Source: a virus. From it: DNA of 35,581 nt. Positions 24,731-33,258 of the stretch are shown piece by piece; the first letter of the stretch is position 1; each line of letters begins with the position of its first letter. The notes beneath the pieces were generated by a model. That model made no database searches and was not told the DNA's origin. It saw only the letters and a list, made by a program, of their open reading frames with translations. The stretch is from positions 1-35,581 of IMG/VR virus record IMGVR_UViG_3300043015_002888; one strand, 5' to 3'. The position numbers and the translations under genes are program-made.

Positions 24731-26553
24731 AAAGTAATTGCCGTATTTTGATAATCAATATTAGCAACAGTTGTTGAGTTTGCATCATCATAATCAAGTA
24801 AATAATTTCTTAATGGTTTTACTGTACTTTCATTTCTTGGAGTAACTGAAACTCTAATTGCAGTACCTTCGAAGTTTGAAACATTAAATCCTGTAATACT
24901 TACAGTTCCTTTACCTGGATTATATGATCCAATATTATCTACAATTACTAGTGCATCAACAACTCTTACGACTTCTAATATATTACTACTTAATCTATTT
25001 TTAATTTGGCATTGATCGCCGTTAAACGTAAATCTACTTGTAGTAATACGTCTATCAGTATTATCTGGATCAGCAATTGCAGCCGGGAAATTAATTACAT
25101 AATCTCTTGAAATATTTAATTCTGGTGCAAATCTTTGTTGTAATCTTACATCCATTGTAGAGTTAAGAATCGCTGGAGATAAACCATCAATTTCGGCTAA
25201 TAGTAATGATCTTCTAAATACACTATCAAATTTCTTTAAATTATTATTAACATAGTTTTTAATTTGTGTTGTAATATTACCAGCCATAGTTCTGCCAGTA
25301 AGATTTGTTTGATCTGGATCAAAATCAAATCTAGTATCTAATTCTAAAAATGTAGTTTCAGGATCAGTAAATACTGTATCAATTGACATAACAGCTAAAT
25401 TATCTGATAATACAGATTTTATTAAATCTTTTGTTGCTTGTTGTGTAACTGCGTCAACACCGGTTTTAAAAGCTAATGATACATAGGCTCTACCATAAAC
25501 TGGTGGTATATTATCGTTACCTCCCCATGAAGCAACGTCTGATAAAACTGCAGAATATCTTTGCAAAATTAAAGCTCGATAGTCTTCTGCTGTCACAAGC
25601 CTTTGTTGTGTAGCAAATGCTCTTGGAGCATTTCCTTTAATTGATGAGATACTCTCCTTTGCTGATCCACCAGCCGATCTGCCTACTGTAGTTACAACAG
25701 GGGTATACGCAATTCCACCGACAGTGATTTCATCATCTGCTACAAAAACCGTACCATTATTTGCTTTTTCGCCTCTCGAACTAATATATTGTATTACAAT
25801 CTTATTCCCGGCTTGAGGCGCTTTGCCTAAAACATTTCCATCACTAAAAGTTAATTCATAGTAACCATTCGGTACTTCTCTTATAATATAAACAGTTGAT
25901 TCTGTATCAATGCGAATATTATTATTGATATCTGTATAGGGAGTAAAACTTGCTGATGTTGGTGTATCATATACAGAAACTGTAACAGTGTTTGTATCTA
26001 GTGTTTCGTCAGGTATCACATAAACTTGTTCATCTTCGGTTTGGCCGACTAAAAACGTTTTTGTTTTAATGATACCTTCATAGACTGGAATAGATGTTTC
26101 ACCGATCGAGGTTTTAAATTCAAATTTTCCTGTACCATCATTAGCGGCTTCGAATTCTTCAAGTGTTTGAAAAGTATATGCAACGTCATCAATACTAGAT
26201 GTAAACGTACTATATTTTGGAAGAGCTATTACAGGGGTATTTGTATCAGTAGATTCAACTTTTACATTTAATCTTGCAACAGCTGCAGTTCTTGAGTTAC
26301 TCACATATCCCAATGTTTCGGCGTGAGAAATAACAGATGAGCGTAATTGCGAAGAAGCTAAGAACGATTCATTTGTAGCCATATTTGCAATTAGGCCATT
26401 AATGTGTGTATTATATGCAAGTACGTCAAGTATATTAGATACTCCGGATGCCTCAAAGTCGTAATCGCTAAATTCATTTTTAGATTTTAAATATGTTTTT
26501 AAATTTGCTTTTATCTGATCAAAATCTAAATCAGTTGATTTTATAACAGCCAT
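24727..26553 (-). CDS. 6: Baseplate wedge subunit gp6
   Basis: A 608-residue protein of about T4 gp6 size (660). The start has IKSTDLDFDQIKANLKTYLK then SGVSNILDVLAYNTHINGL and MATNESFLASSQLRSSVISH, the strongly conserved gp6/gpJ-type block. The middle contains GYYELTFSDGNVLGKAP and the block RAFATQQRLVTAEDYRALIL, both family hallmarks. gp6 forms the inner wedge ring with gp25 and gp53 and drives sheath triggering. It directly abuts gp25 (stop TAA followed by ATG), so the two are coupled. Confidence 0.93.
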   Translation of the reverse strand: MAVIKSTDLDFDQIKANLKTYLKSKNEFSDYDFEASGVSNILDVLAYNTHINGLIANMATNESFLASSQLRSSVISHAETLGYVSNSRTAAVARLNVKVESTDTNTPVIALPKYSTFTSSIDDVAYTFQTLEEFEAANDGTGKFEFKTSIGETSIPVYEGIIKTKTFLVGQTEDEQVYVIPDETLDTNTVTVSVYDTPTSASFTPYTDINNNIRIDTESTVYIIREVPNGYYELTFSDGNVLGKAPQAGNKIVIQYISSRGEKANNGTVFVADDEITVGGIAYTPVVTTVGRSAGGSAKESISSIKGNAPRAFATQQRLVTAEDYRALILQRYSAVLSDVASWGGNDNIPPVYGRAYVSLAFKTGVDAVTQQATKDLIKSVLSDNLAVMSIDTVFTDPETTFLELDTRFDFDPDQTNLTGRTMAGNITTQIKNYVNNNLKKFDSVFRRSLLLAEIDGLSPAILNSTMDVRLQQRFAPELNISRDYVINFPAAIADPDNTDRRITTSRFTFNGDQCQIKNRLSSNILEVVRVVDALVIVDNIGSYNPGKGTVSITGFNVSNFEGTAIRVSVTPRNESTVKPLRNYLLDYDDANSTTVANIDYQNTAITL

Positions 26554-26994
26554 TTATCTTAACCTCGTAAGCGATATAGTAGTTGTCTCTACTTCAGACG
26601 TGCTTATAACTTGAAATTTAACTTCGACTTCAATCGAGTGTTGTTCAGGTTTAATTTTTGATCTTACCTGTAAAACTTTAGCTCTTGGTTCATAATTATT
26701 AATAGCCAAGTTTACAGCTTCTTCAATATCAAACTCATCAAATTCAGATGATAAGTTAAAAAGAAAATCATTTAGATTTCCACCATATTTTGGTAAAAAA
26801 GGTTTTTCACCTCTATTTGTCATTAAGATATTTTTAACGGCCTGCTTAACAGCAGCGGCATCAGTTTTTTTATATAAATCTCCAGATGGACGTGGAGTAA
26901 AAGACAAATCAATATCTTTGTAGACACGAGTAACACTACTCGTTAAAGGAGCATTACTTAAATTTCCGTCTTCAACTGAAAATACTTTAGCCAT
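26554..26994 (-). CDS. 25: Baseplate wedge subunit gp25
   Basis: A 146-residue protein with the gp25 fold. KQAVKNILMTNRGEKPFLPK and FGGN-type YGGNLNDFLFNL are followed by the conserved EPR motif (residues 102-104) in NNYEPRAKVLQV, which binds sheath or wedge partners. T4 gp25 is 132 residues. It nucleates sheath assembly at the inner baseplate. A late promoter octamer lies 20 bases upstream and the ribosome site GAAAAGAGAT follows, so this gene starts its own late transcript inside the operon. Confidence 0.93.
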   Translation of the reverse strand: MAKVFSVEDGNLSNAPLTSSVTRVYKDIDLSFTPRPSGDLYKKTDAAAVKQAVKNILMTNRGEKPFLPKYGGNLNDFLFNLSSEFDEFDIEEAVNLAINNYEPRAKVLQVRSKIKPEQHSIEVEVKFQVISTSEVETTTISLTRLR

Positions 26995-27013
26995 TATAGA
27001 ATCTCTTTTCTTT

Positions 27014-27021
27014 TATTTATA
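27014..27021 (-). promoter_or_regulatory. T4-type late promoter before gene 25
   Basis: The minus strand reads TATAAATA 20 bases before the ATG at 26994, with a predicted start point near 27008 and a short leader holding an AAGAGA ribosome site. The TAA stop of the 329-residue gene is formed by the middle of the octamer, just as at 23756-23763. This is an exact match to the T4 late consensus in a 22-base gap. Confidence 0.75.
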
Positions 27022-28006
27022 TCTCTTTAAAGTACTTATTGGCGGTAGTTCCAACAAAGACTTTTGCGGCTTCGGCTGGCGTATCATCATATAATCGTTG
27101 TACAACTTCTTCATATGTAAATGTTGTATTATTTGCAGCTTGGAAATAAGCATATTCTTCATTATAAATGTAGTTCTCATCAAATGGGTCATCTCCAATA
27201 TACTCTGGCTTTCCTGCGTATTTAACTTCAACCCAAGGAGTAATTCTTCTAGGCCAAAGGGTTGGATCCGGATCTAGTCCAACAATTTCTGCATATTTGA
27301 TGTAAATGAATGTATAATAAGAAAACATACGATTACCATTTTTCTTATGTTCAAGTTCACTGATCTGAGGTGGAAATCCTCTTTGCTCCATTTCGTTTAA
27401 TAGTTTATCCCGAGCCCAATTTTGAGCGCTTTGAAATGCCAAGAGAGCAGCAGAAAAATTATTTTTTGTAGCAAGTGTTTGCGGTTCTTTATATGGTTCA
27501 ACTAATGGTACAGTCTGCGGAACGGCTGGAGGAGCTGGTTTTTCTACGGCTGTTTGTGTTCCATCTGGTAAAGTTTTCACTTCTATATTTTTTACTTTAC
27601 TGCAAACATCGGCTGAAGATGGCGATAAACTAGCTAGTTCAGTTAATGCAGATAAATCAAATGGATTATTTGAAACTTTATCAGAAGCTTCTGATAACCC
27701 TGGAGAAACTTCGTCAATAAGTTCATTAATGTTATCAACTAATGGGCCAAATGTTTGTTTAATTCCTTGTATAATACCACCAGCCGTAATTGGATCAGCA
27801 CCCTGCAACTTAGCCATTTCCTTTTGTAAGTTAGGATCTTCTTTTACCTCAGGCTTAAAACTATTTAGTTTATCTCCGATTTCAGATACTTTTGAATTAA
27901 TAGCAGCTAATGCGTTTGCGCCGCCACTGACTATAGAATTTAATTCTTCTTGAGCAGCTTTAATATCTTCTAGACTAGTATCAGTTCCACATGGATTAGT
28001 AGCCAT
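27017..28006 (-). CDS. Baseplate-associated virion protein of unknown role
   Basis: A 329-residue protein of no family I can name. The N-terminal 130 residues are helical with an amphipathic pattern (LEDIKAAQEELNSIV, INSKVSEIGDKLNS). A Pro-rich linker follows at about 165-190 (EKPAPPAVPQTVPLVEPYKE), then a Trp/Tyr-rich folded part with FSYYTFIYIKYAEIVGLDPDP and WPRRITPWVEVKY. Its place between the PAAR tip and gp25 suggests it belongs to the hub or the inner wedge. A strong GGAGGG lies 5 bases before the ATG. Its stop codon lies inside the late promoter for gp25. Confidence 0.7.
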   Translation of the reverse strand: MATNPCGTDTSLEDIKAAQEELNSIVSGGANALAAINSKVSEIGDKLNSFKPEVKEDPNLQKEMAKLQGADPITAGGIIQGIKQTFGPLVDNINELIDEVSPGLSEASDKVSNNPFDLSALTELASLSPSSADVCSKVKNIEVKTLPDGTQTAVEKPAPPAVPQTVPLVEPYKEPQTLATKNNFSAALLAFQSAQNWARDKLLNEMEQRGFPPQISELEHKKNGNRMFSYYTFIYIKYAEIVGLDPDPTLWPRRITPWVEVKYAGKPEYIGDDPFDENYIYNEEYAYFQAANNTTFTYEEVVQRLYDDTPAEAAKVFVGTTANKYFKEI

Positions 28007-28008
28007 TG

Positions 28009-28311
28009 TTACCCTCCAGCAAACACATTTGGCGATCCTTCTATCATTGCTCCGGCGTCTGCGCCATCACTTATTCTTGCACACTCTAATCCAGCTACAT
28101 ATACCGTAGAAGATCCTTCATTTACTTGTGCAACGTGTGGAGCACATACTGGAGCCGGTGGGAAAGGATGCGATACTGTATTATCAGTTCTTCTTGCAAC
28201 TAATATTCCATTACAATAAACTGTCGACTGAGCAGGTTCGTCAAGTTGTGTGATACTCGAACAAACATGTCCAGTTGTGAGGTCATCCCCTTCTCTACAT
28301 ACAGCAGGCAT
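28009..28311 (-). CDS. PAAR-repeat spike tip protein (gp5.4-like)
   Basis: A 100-residue protein with the PAAR pattern: CREGDDLTTGH near the start, VYCNGILVARRTDNTVSHPF, then CAPHVAQVNEGSSTVYV and CARISDGADAGAMIEGSPNVFAGG at the end. His15, His48, His59 and Cys56 are candidates for the metal site that caps the cone. PAAR proteins sharpen the tip of the gp5-type spike and help pierce the outer membrane. It has a one-base overlap (TAATG) with gp5, its physical partner. T4 gp5.4 is of similar size (97 residues). Confidence 0.88.
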   Translation of the reverse strand: MPAVCREGDDLTTGHVCSSITQLDEPAQSTVYCNGILVARRTDNTVSHPFPPAPVCAPHVAQVNEGSSTVYVAGLECARISDGADAGAMIEGSPNVFAGG

Positions 28312-29522
28312 TAGTTTAAGTCAATCCGTGTTGCGTTGATATCTATATTTCCAGCAGCAGTAGTTGTTTGATTCCCGCCAAATGTTTCATTTACATTTGA
28401 TGGAGTTTGCAATACAATGTCACCGGATACAGTTGTTGTCAGGGTTCCATCAGAGATTGTCATAGTAGTATTACCAACAGATAATGTCGAACTAGTTCCA
28501 TAATTAATCGATGTCACATTGCCCTGAACAGTACGTGTATCATTTGTAGTAATATTCTCAACTCGGCTACCTGTGACAATGTTTAGATTTTGATTACCTT
28601 GTAATACTGTAAGATTATCATCATCTTTAATATTTGTAACCCTAAATCCGCTGATTTCAGTCTCTTGATTCATTTCAACTTTTGTTTGCCATGATTGATG
28701 GAGATTATATGTCATATCACCTTCAACTTCAAGATAATAATTCCCTTGTATTAGTTCTCTTTTATCACCAGTAACAGTTAGATTTAAATTACCATTAACA
28801 TAAACATTTTTTCCGTTAAGAAACATTTCATAATCTTTGCCAATAATCTTAACGATTCGACTACCATCATCAATTATTTCTTCAAATGTTCCAGCTGGGT
28901 GATATCTGTTATATCTTTTAGCACCAGGCGTATCATCAAATTCTTCTACATGCCCGCCCTGAGTTTCTTTTACCAAATTTAAAGGATAAAATGGTATTGT
29001 ACCTCCGGCAACTTTAGGTTCTACCCAGTTTGCATTTCCGTAATATGCTTCATCTTTTTCGTTAATTGTTGTAAGTTTTGGAGCAGTTGCAGTTGAGTAC
29101 TCAATTGGATTACCATCGGCATCGTTTTGCATGTCATTTTTATTAACACGACTTGGATGATTTTTAGCTAACGATCCACGAGCTAAAACATTTGTTGTTC
29201 TACCTCCAGCTCCGTTTTCTTCAAATTTAGGCATTGAACCTAATATTAGTGGAAGCTGTGAATGTTCTCCATCTAGGAAGATACCAAAAGCTAAAGCATC
29301 TTCTTTAATACCTAACATGCCACCTAAACCAGTAGTACCACCCTCTGTAATTGGAGTTACTACTTGCGCCCACGGAAGGTCTATGTCTTCAATTTCGTTA
29401 CTGTGTACGCCATACGCTCTCACTTTAATACGGCCAAGTTCAAGGGGATCATTAATATTAATGACTTCACCCATAAACCATCTTACTTGATCTCCGTAGA
29501 AATCTACATTACCTGGAATCAT
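28311..29522 (-). CDS. 5: Tail spike/hub protein gp5-like without lysozyme domain
   Basis: A 403-residue spike protein. The N-terminal OB-fold domain (FYGDQVRWFMGEVININDPLELGRI, then LPWAQVVTPITEG and LPLILGSMPKF) is that of gp5/VgrG. A linker follows, then HPAGTFEEIIDDGSRIVKIIG and a repeating V-x-G-N/D beta-helix (VYVNGNLNLTVTGDK, YLEVEGDMTY) ending with IDINATRIDLN. T4 gp5 is 575 residues because it holds a T4-lysozyme domain between the two parts; that domain is absent here. It has an ATGA overlap with the hub gene upstream. Confidence 0.9.
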   Translation of the reverse strand: MIPGNVDFYGDQVRWFMGEVININDPLELGRIKVRAYGVHSNEIEDIDLPWAQVVTPITEGGTTGLGGMLGIKEDALAFGIFLDGEHSQLPLILGSMPKFEENGAGGRTTNVLARGSLAKNHPSRVNKNDMQNDADGNPIEYSTATAPKLTTINEKDEAYYGNANWVEPKVAGGTIPFYPLNLVKETQGGHVEEFDDTPGAKRYNRYHPAGTFEEIIDDGSRIVKIIGKDYEMFLNGKNVYVNGNLNLTVTGDKRELIQGNYYLEVEGDMTYNLHQSWQTKVEMNQETEISGFRVTNIKDDDNLTVLQGNQNLNIVTGSRVENITTNDTRTVQGNVTSINYGTSSTLSVGNTTMTISDGTLTTTVSGDIVLQTPSNVNETFGGNQTTTAAGNIDINATRIDLN

Positions 29523-30868
29523 GCTTTACTCTTATAGTTAGCTAGTTTAAGACAAGACAAAGATAAATCATATTTTTCAACTTTAAATTTATGTCGTGCT
29601 GCAAAGATTAAATAATCACCAGATTTTTTAGTATCTACGTGATCTACATCTGGTGCAGCATTTGGCAAACTAATTGGAAACTCTAATCTAATTGTGCAAC
29701 CAATAGTTGAGTTTTTATCACCATCAATAAAATCAATACCTGGCACATCTATAACTAATGGAACTTTTTTCATAAGTTGGTCTAATGCGTCAGCCATAAT
29801 ATATAATTTATAATCAGAAAGCTCAATGCTTTCTCCATAAGAAGGGAAATAATTTCCTTCTTCATTTATTCTAAATGCTTGATTTCCGCCTATTCTTGTA
29901 ATTGACCTACTATCATATTCATTAAATGATTTTTCTTTATACTTATAGTCTGCAGAGTAACTTACATTTGGTTGATTACGCTGAATAATACCACTTTCAA
30001 TTAAAGGATCAAGTGTATCTAGCATTAAGTCATGATGGAAAATTCTTTTTTTATTTGTTAATACGTCAATAAACTCATAGCGTCCACCGACTAGACCTTT
30101 TTCAATTATTGAATAAAGGTCTTCAATATTTTTCTGCACATAGTTTCCAATAATTCTTCTTTTAACGTTTGGATCAGTACTTTTTGTAGCAAATGACCCG
30201 TACCGATACGGTGTTTTTTGGTTAATAACCGGTTCTTCAATCATTGTTCCTAAATCAACAAACCAAAAATTATCATTAGCAAAATTAGAAAATAAATAAA
30301 ACGGTAAACCCTCAATCGTTTTTGCTTTATTTTTTACCCATATCATTGCTTCTAACGGATTCATATTAGGAACAATAAGCTTCATATTTTGTTTGGGATT
30401 TCTATTTCCTAATATTACTTCTCTGTTATCTAAAAAGTTTTCAGATATTTTTTGAATAATTTCATGTGCATTGCCGGTAAAACTTCGATTTACATTTAAT
30501 AAATTTGAATGATAAGCTATATCTTCAATTAAATGTAATACAAGTAAATCGGAACTTTCATTTGCTTTTTGGCTTACAATAACTTTTGTAATAATGAATT
30601 TTTTAGTAATTGCATAAGCACCTTGACGAGTGCTTTTAACTCTAACTGTAACAGTTTCTGCACCAAGTAAATCCATCTGAGCATAAATATTTGCTGTATC
30701 TAATAAACTCAATGTTGCAGTTAGATATGGTTTATCCATGTGCTCGTATATATCTAAATCTGAAACGCTCCCGCGCGCTTCAAGAGATTTATTAAGACGA
30801 TCTGATTCAATTAATACCGATTCTAAACTAAAATCAGAACCATAACTTTCAGCTGCATTTGTACTCAA
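29519..30868 (-). CDS. Baseplate hub protein, gp27-like
   Basis: A 449-residue protein. The early part LTATLSLLDTANIYAQMDLLGAE, a gp27-type tube domain strand set, is followed by FIITKVIVSQKA and LLVLHLIEDIAYHSNLLNVN, then PNMNPLEAMIWVKNKAK. The late part IFAARHKFKVEKYDLSLSCLKL resembles the closing tube strands. T4 gp27 is 391 residues and carries gp5; here the gene lies directly before gp5 with an ATGA overlap, which supports the assignment. Sequence similarity to gp27 itself is weak, so the call rests on fold pattern and position. Confidence 0.7.
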   Translation of the reverse strand: MSTNAAESYGSDFSLESVLIESDRLNKSLEARGSVSDLDIYEHMDKPYLTATLSLLDTANIYAQMDLLGAETVTVRVKSTRQGAYAITKKFIITKVIVSQKANESSDLLVLHLIEDIAYHSNLLNVNRSFTGNAHEIIQKISENFLDNREVILGNRNPKQNMKLIVPNMNPLEAMIWVKNKAKTIEGLPFYLFSNFANDNFWFVDLGTMIEEPVINQKTPYRYGSFATKSTDPNVKRRIIGNYVQKNIEDLYSIIEKGLVGGRYEFIDVLTNKKRIFHHDLMLDTLDPLIESGIIQRNQPNVSYSADYKYKEKSFNEYDSRSITRIGGNQAFRINEEGNYFPSYGESIELSDYKLYIMADALDQLMKKVPLVIDVPGIDFIDGDKNSTIGCTIRLEFPISLPNAAPDVDHVDTKKSGDYLIFAARHKFKVEKYDLSLSCLKLANYKSKA

Positions 30869-31602
30869 GTTCTTAACGCCTCTTTATATGCGTTTACAAT
30901 TTCTATAATGTTTTTAGGTTTAATAACATTAATACTTTTTAACTCATCATTCATTGTAAAATATCTATCGGTAAAAGTAATCTTTGTATCTAATACGCCA
31001 GGTGAAAACGTTCCAGATGCAGAAATAGTATCTACATATTCACCTGCAGAATTTTCGTAATGATGAGCCGAATTGTATTCTTTAACATACTCAGATACAA
31101 CAATAATCTCTACAACATTATTAGTATTAGTTGAGATTACGTTTTCGCCTTGAACAAAAGTTCCATTAGTATTAGTAAGAACTAGCTGACCTAAATCTAC
31201 ATGCCTATGATGAATAGTTCCAGTAGCACCAGACGTTTGTCCTGTTACTGTTTGGCCAATTTTCATTTTATCTAAAATATAAGATTGAGTAACTAAAGTA
31301 TCATGGGAATAGTCTTTTAATATTTTTTCATTTAAGTCTCTATTACTTAATGGCCAACCTCTTTCTCTTAAGTTATCATTCATTAACCAAAATGTCCAAT
31401 AATAATTTGTGGTTCCATATAACTTGTATGATACTTGATCTGGTCTTTCAAACTCTTGAATATAATACGTATTATAAAAAGATATATTTTCTTTAATTTC
31501 ATCTATCACTGAAACATATACAGTAATATCTCTAAATAGATCAGGTAAAGATTCGTTACCGAATCCATATGCTGTAATAGGAAAGTTTTTAAAATAGTTC
31601 AT
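30865..31602 (-). CDS. 53: Baseplate wedge subunit gp53
   Basis: A 245-residue protein. YNTYYIQEFERPDQVSYKLYG then NYYWTFWLMNDNLRERGWPLS is the gp53 signature (T4 gp53 has RPEELANAIYG and YWVLLMCND). Residues 112-165 form an inserted module, GQTVTGQTSGATGTI then LGQLVLTNTNGTFVQGENV, like one in the gp8-like protein. T4 gp53 is 196 residues, so the insertion accounts for most of the extra length. gp53 clamps the wedge dimer with gp6 and gp25. It is coupled to gp48 upstream (one-base overlap) and to the hub gene downstream. Confidence 0.9.
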   Translation of the reverse strand: MNYFKNFPITAYGFGNESLPDLFRDITVYVSVIDEIKENISFYNTYYIQEFERPDQVSYKLYGTTNYYWTFWLMNDNLRERGWPLSNRDLNEKILKDYSHDTLVTQSYILDKMKIGQTVTGQTSGATGTIHHRHVDLGQLVLTNTNGTFVQGENVISTNTNNVVEIIVVSEYVKEYNSAHHYENSAGEYVDTISASGTFSPGVLDTKITFTDRYFTMNDELKSINVIKPKNIIEIVNAYKEALRT

Positions 31603-32696
31603 TATAAATCTCCAACACCAATAGCATTTGCTTGCCTTTGAAGATCAGATATCCTACTAGAACCACCAGGTGTGAGTTCAACTTTAATTCCTGGAGTTTC
31701 ACCATCACCTTCAGGCGGCTGATACCCTTGGGTGATATCCTTCCTAGATAATGTTCTGTATTCGACAAAACTAAGAGATAAATCTGTTTGAATTGCATTT
31801 CCATCTGCATGAAATGTATTATTTCCAATTGGGTTTGTATTAACACTAATACTTTCTAGATAACAATATTTAATAGGAGTTCCAACTTGCACTTCAAACC
31901 CATTTTCAGTTCTTACCTTTGGTGTAATTCTAAAAAGTTGTGGATATTTAAATGCTAATGGAATTCCTGCAGGTCCAGGAATATCTTCAGGATAAGCAGC
32001 TTTACGGAAATTAAAAATAATTTGATTAATCGCATTTGCTTCTGCAGCATTTTTTGGAATCATATTAAACAAAAATGAAAATTTTCTCATTCCAACAGAT
32101 TTAAACGAAGCTCTAATGTTTGGATTCATAGTAACCTGTGCGGCTTGTTCAATTGCGGCTTGTCCAGCTTGTGATCCTGCACCAACAGTTTGCGCAATAC
32201 GGGCAGAAGCAAGAGCACCTAATTTACCACTTCCTAATAGGCCATCAATAGTATCTGTAATACCAGAAAATCCTGCTCCAATTGCTTCTCCGGCGGCTCC
32301 GGCTAAATTTTGTCCACCACGTAGCGCCGCAGCTCCTAAAGCACCAGATGCGCCTAATTGGGAATTTTCATAAGTAAAGTTATCCGTTTGGTTAAAGGAT
32401 ACGGGCATAAACAATTTAATAGTTTCAAATCCATCGGCCGGAGTTATAACCTCTCTTGCCAATACATCTCCGCCAGTATTTGTAGGTAAATCTAGTTTTC
32501 CTTGAGCAGCATTATCAAGTAAACCAAGTAAAGAAGAAAAACTAAAACTACTTCCTCCACCACTTCCGGACTCATAACTAGGTTTTGCATCCAAAGTTGT
32601 TAATTCGGCGGGCTCAGTGTCTAGTATTTTAAATTCTATCATTGAGCGATAGAAATCTGGATTTTCTTCAATTTCTAGTGGATAACTAATTGCCAT
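31602..32696 (-). CDS. 48: Baseplate tail-tube cap, gp48-like
   Basis: A 364-residue protein from the ATG at 32696, the same length as T4 gp48. MRKFSFLFNMIPKNAAEANA then INQIIFNFRKAAYP and YCYLESISVNTNPIG, followed by IQTDLSLSFVEYRTLSRKD, reproduce the tail-tube-like fold of the gp48/gp54 family. A Gly/Ala-rich stretch of about 75 residues (near 110-185) precedes it. An upstream start at 32750 would run through the promoter region into the divergent gene, whereas an AGG lies 8 bases before 32696. gp48 sits on top of the hub and starts tube growth with gp54. Confidence 0.75.
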   Translation of the reverse strand: MAISYPLEIEENPDFYRSMIEFKILDTEPAELTTLDAKPSYESGSGGGSSFSFSSLLGLLDNAAQGKLDLPTNTGGDVLAREVITPADGFETIKLFMPVSFNQTDNFTYENSQLGASGALGAAALRGGQNLAGAAGEAIGAGFSGITDTIDGLLGSGKLGALASARIAQTVGAGSQAGQAAIEQAAQVTMNPNIRASFKSVGMRKFSFLFNMIPKNAAEANAINQIIFNFRKAAYPEDIPGPAGIPLAFKYPQLFRITPKVRTENGFEVQVGTPIKYCYLESISVNTNPIGNNTFHADGNAIQTDLSLSFVEYRTLSRKDITQGYQPPEGDGETPGIKVELTPGGSSRISDLQRQANAIGVGDL

Positions 32697-32728
32697 TTGT
32701 AAACCTATACATAGAAGTAGTTTAGTTT

Positions 32729-32736
32729 TATTTATA
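32729..32736 (-). promoter_or_regulatory. T4-type late promoter for the leftward baseplate operon
   Basis: The minus strand reads TATAAATA in the 47-base gap between the divergent genes 48 and 4. The predicted start point is near 32723, giving a leader of about 27 bases with AGG 8 bases before the gene 48 ATG. It is the first promoter of the long leftward structural operon. No exact octamer for the plus-strand gene 4 is found in the same gap. Confidence 0.75.
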
Positions 32737-32743
32737 TGGTTAT

Positions 32744-33244
32744 ATGGCATATTCTGGTCGTTATCAAGTAATCAACCGTAACAAATATCAGGGAAATCCG
32801 GATAGTATCGTATATAGATCTATGTGGGAAAAGTATTGTTTTATTTGGTGCGACACGAATCCAAAGGTTAAGGCTTGGAGCTCTGAAGAAATAATCATAC
32901 CATATTATTATGATGTTGATAAAAAATATCATAGGTATTTTCCGGATCTTAAAATTGTTCTAGAAAATAAAACTTTACTTGTTGAAATAAAACCAGACAA
33001 AGAAACAAAACCTCCATCTGGTCAAAAAAGAACAAAGAAATATATTAATGAAAGCTTGACTTATGTTAAAAATATGAATAAATGGGAAGCTGCTAGTAGT
33101 TATTGTAAAGACCGTAATTGGGATTTCCAAATATGGACTGAAGATACATTAAGAGAAATGGGTCTACTACAAAAAAAATTACCGGGTAAAATTAAAAAAC
33201 CCATGAAACCATTAAGTCCATATCGTAAAAAAGCTAAAAAATAA
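32744..33244 (+). CDS. 4: Head completion protein gp4 (TnsA/PD-D/ExK nuclease-like)
   Basis: A 166-residue protein. SGRYQVINRNKYQGNPDSIV then YRSMWEKYCFIWCDTNPKV and WSSEEIIIPY lead into HRYFPDLKI (Asp68) and LLVEIKP (Glu81, Lys83), the PD-(D/E)xK arrangement seen in T4 gp4 and TnsA. The basic C-terminus is rich in Lys and Pro. T4 gp4 (150 residues) is needed to finish DNA-filled heads so that tails can join. It begins the rightward operon. The intact catalytic triad suggests that nuclease activity is retained. Confidence 0.88.
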   Translation: MAYSGRYQVINRNKYQGNPDSIVYRSMWEKYCFIWCDTNPKVKAWSSEEIIIPYYYDVDKKYHRYFPDLKIVLENKTLLVEIKPDKETKPPSGQKRTKKYINESLTYVKNMNKWEAASSYCKDRNWDFQIWTEDTLREMGLLQKKLPGKIKKPMKPLSPYRKKAKK

Positions 33245-33245
33245 T

Positions 33246-33253
33246 TATAAATA
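33246..33253 (+). promoter_or_regulatory. T4-type late promoter between gene 4 and the next gene
   Basis: The plus strand reads TATAAATA two bases after the gene 4 stop. In T4 the octamer lies at about -13 to -6, which puts the start point at about 33259, the A of the next gene's ATG. That would make a leaderless message or one with nearly no leader, and there is no ribosome site before that ATG. It may mainly serve the downstream genes. Confidence 0.65.
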
Positions 33254-33258
33254 ATGTT

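Noticed and set aside
27013-27231. Minus-strand ORF of 72 residues
   Set aside because: Out-of-frame shadow inside the 329-residue gene.
32116-32373. Cys/Pro/Ala-rich plus-strand ORF
   Set aside because: Shadow of the Gly/Ala-rich part of gene 48 on the other strand.
32697-32750. Upstream start for gene 48
   Set aside because: It would run through the late promoter and into the divergent gene 4; the ATG at 32696 has a ribosome site.
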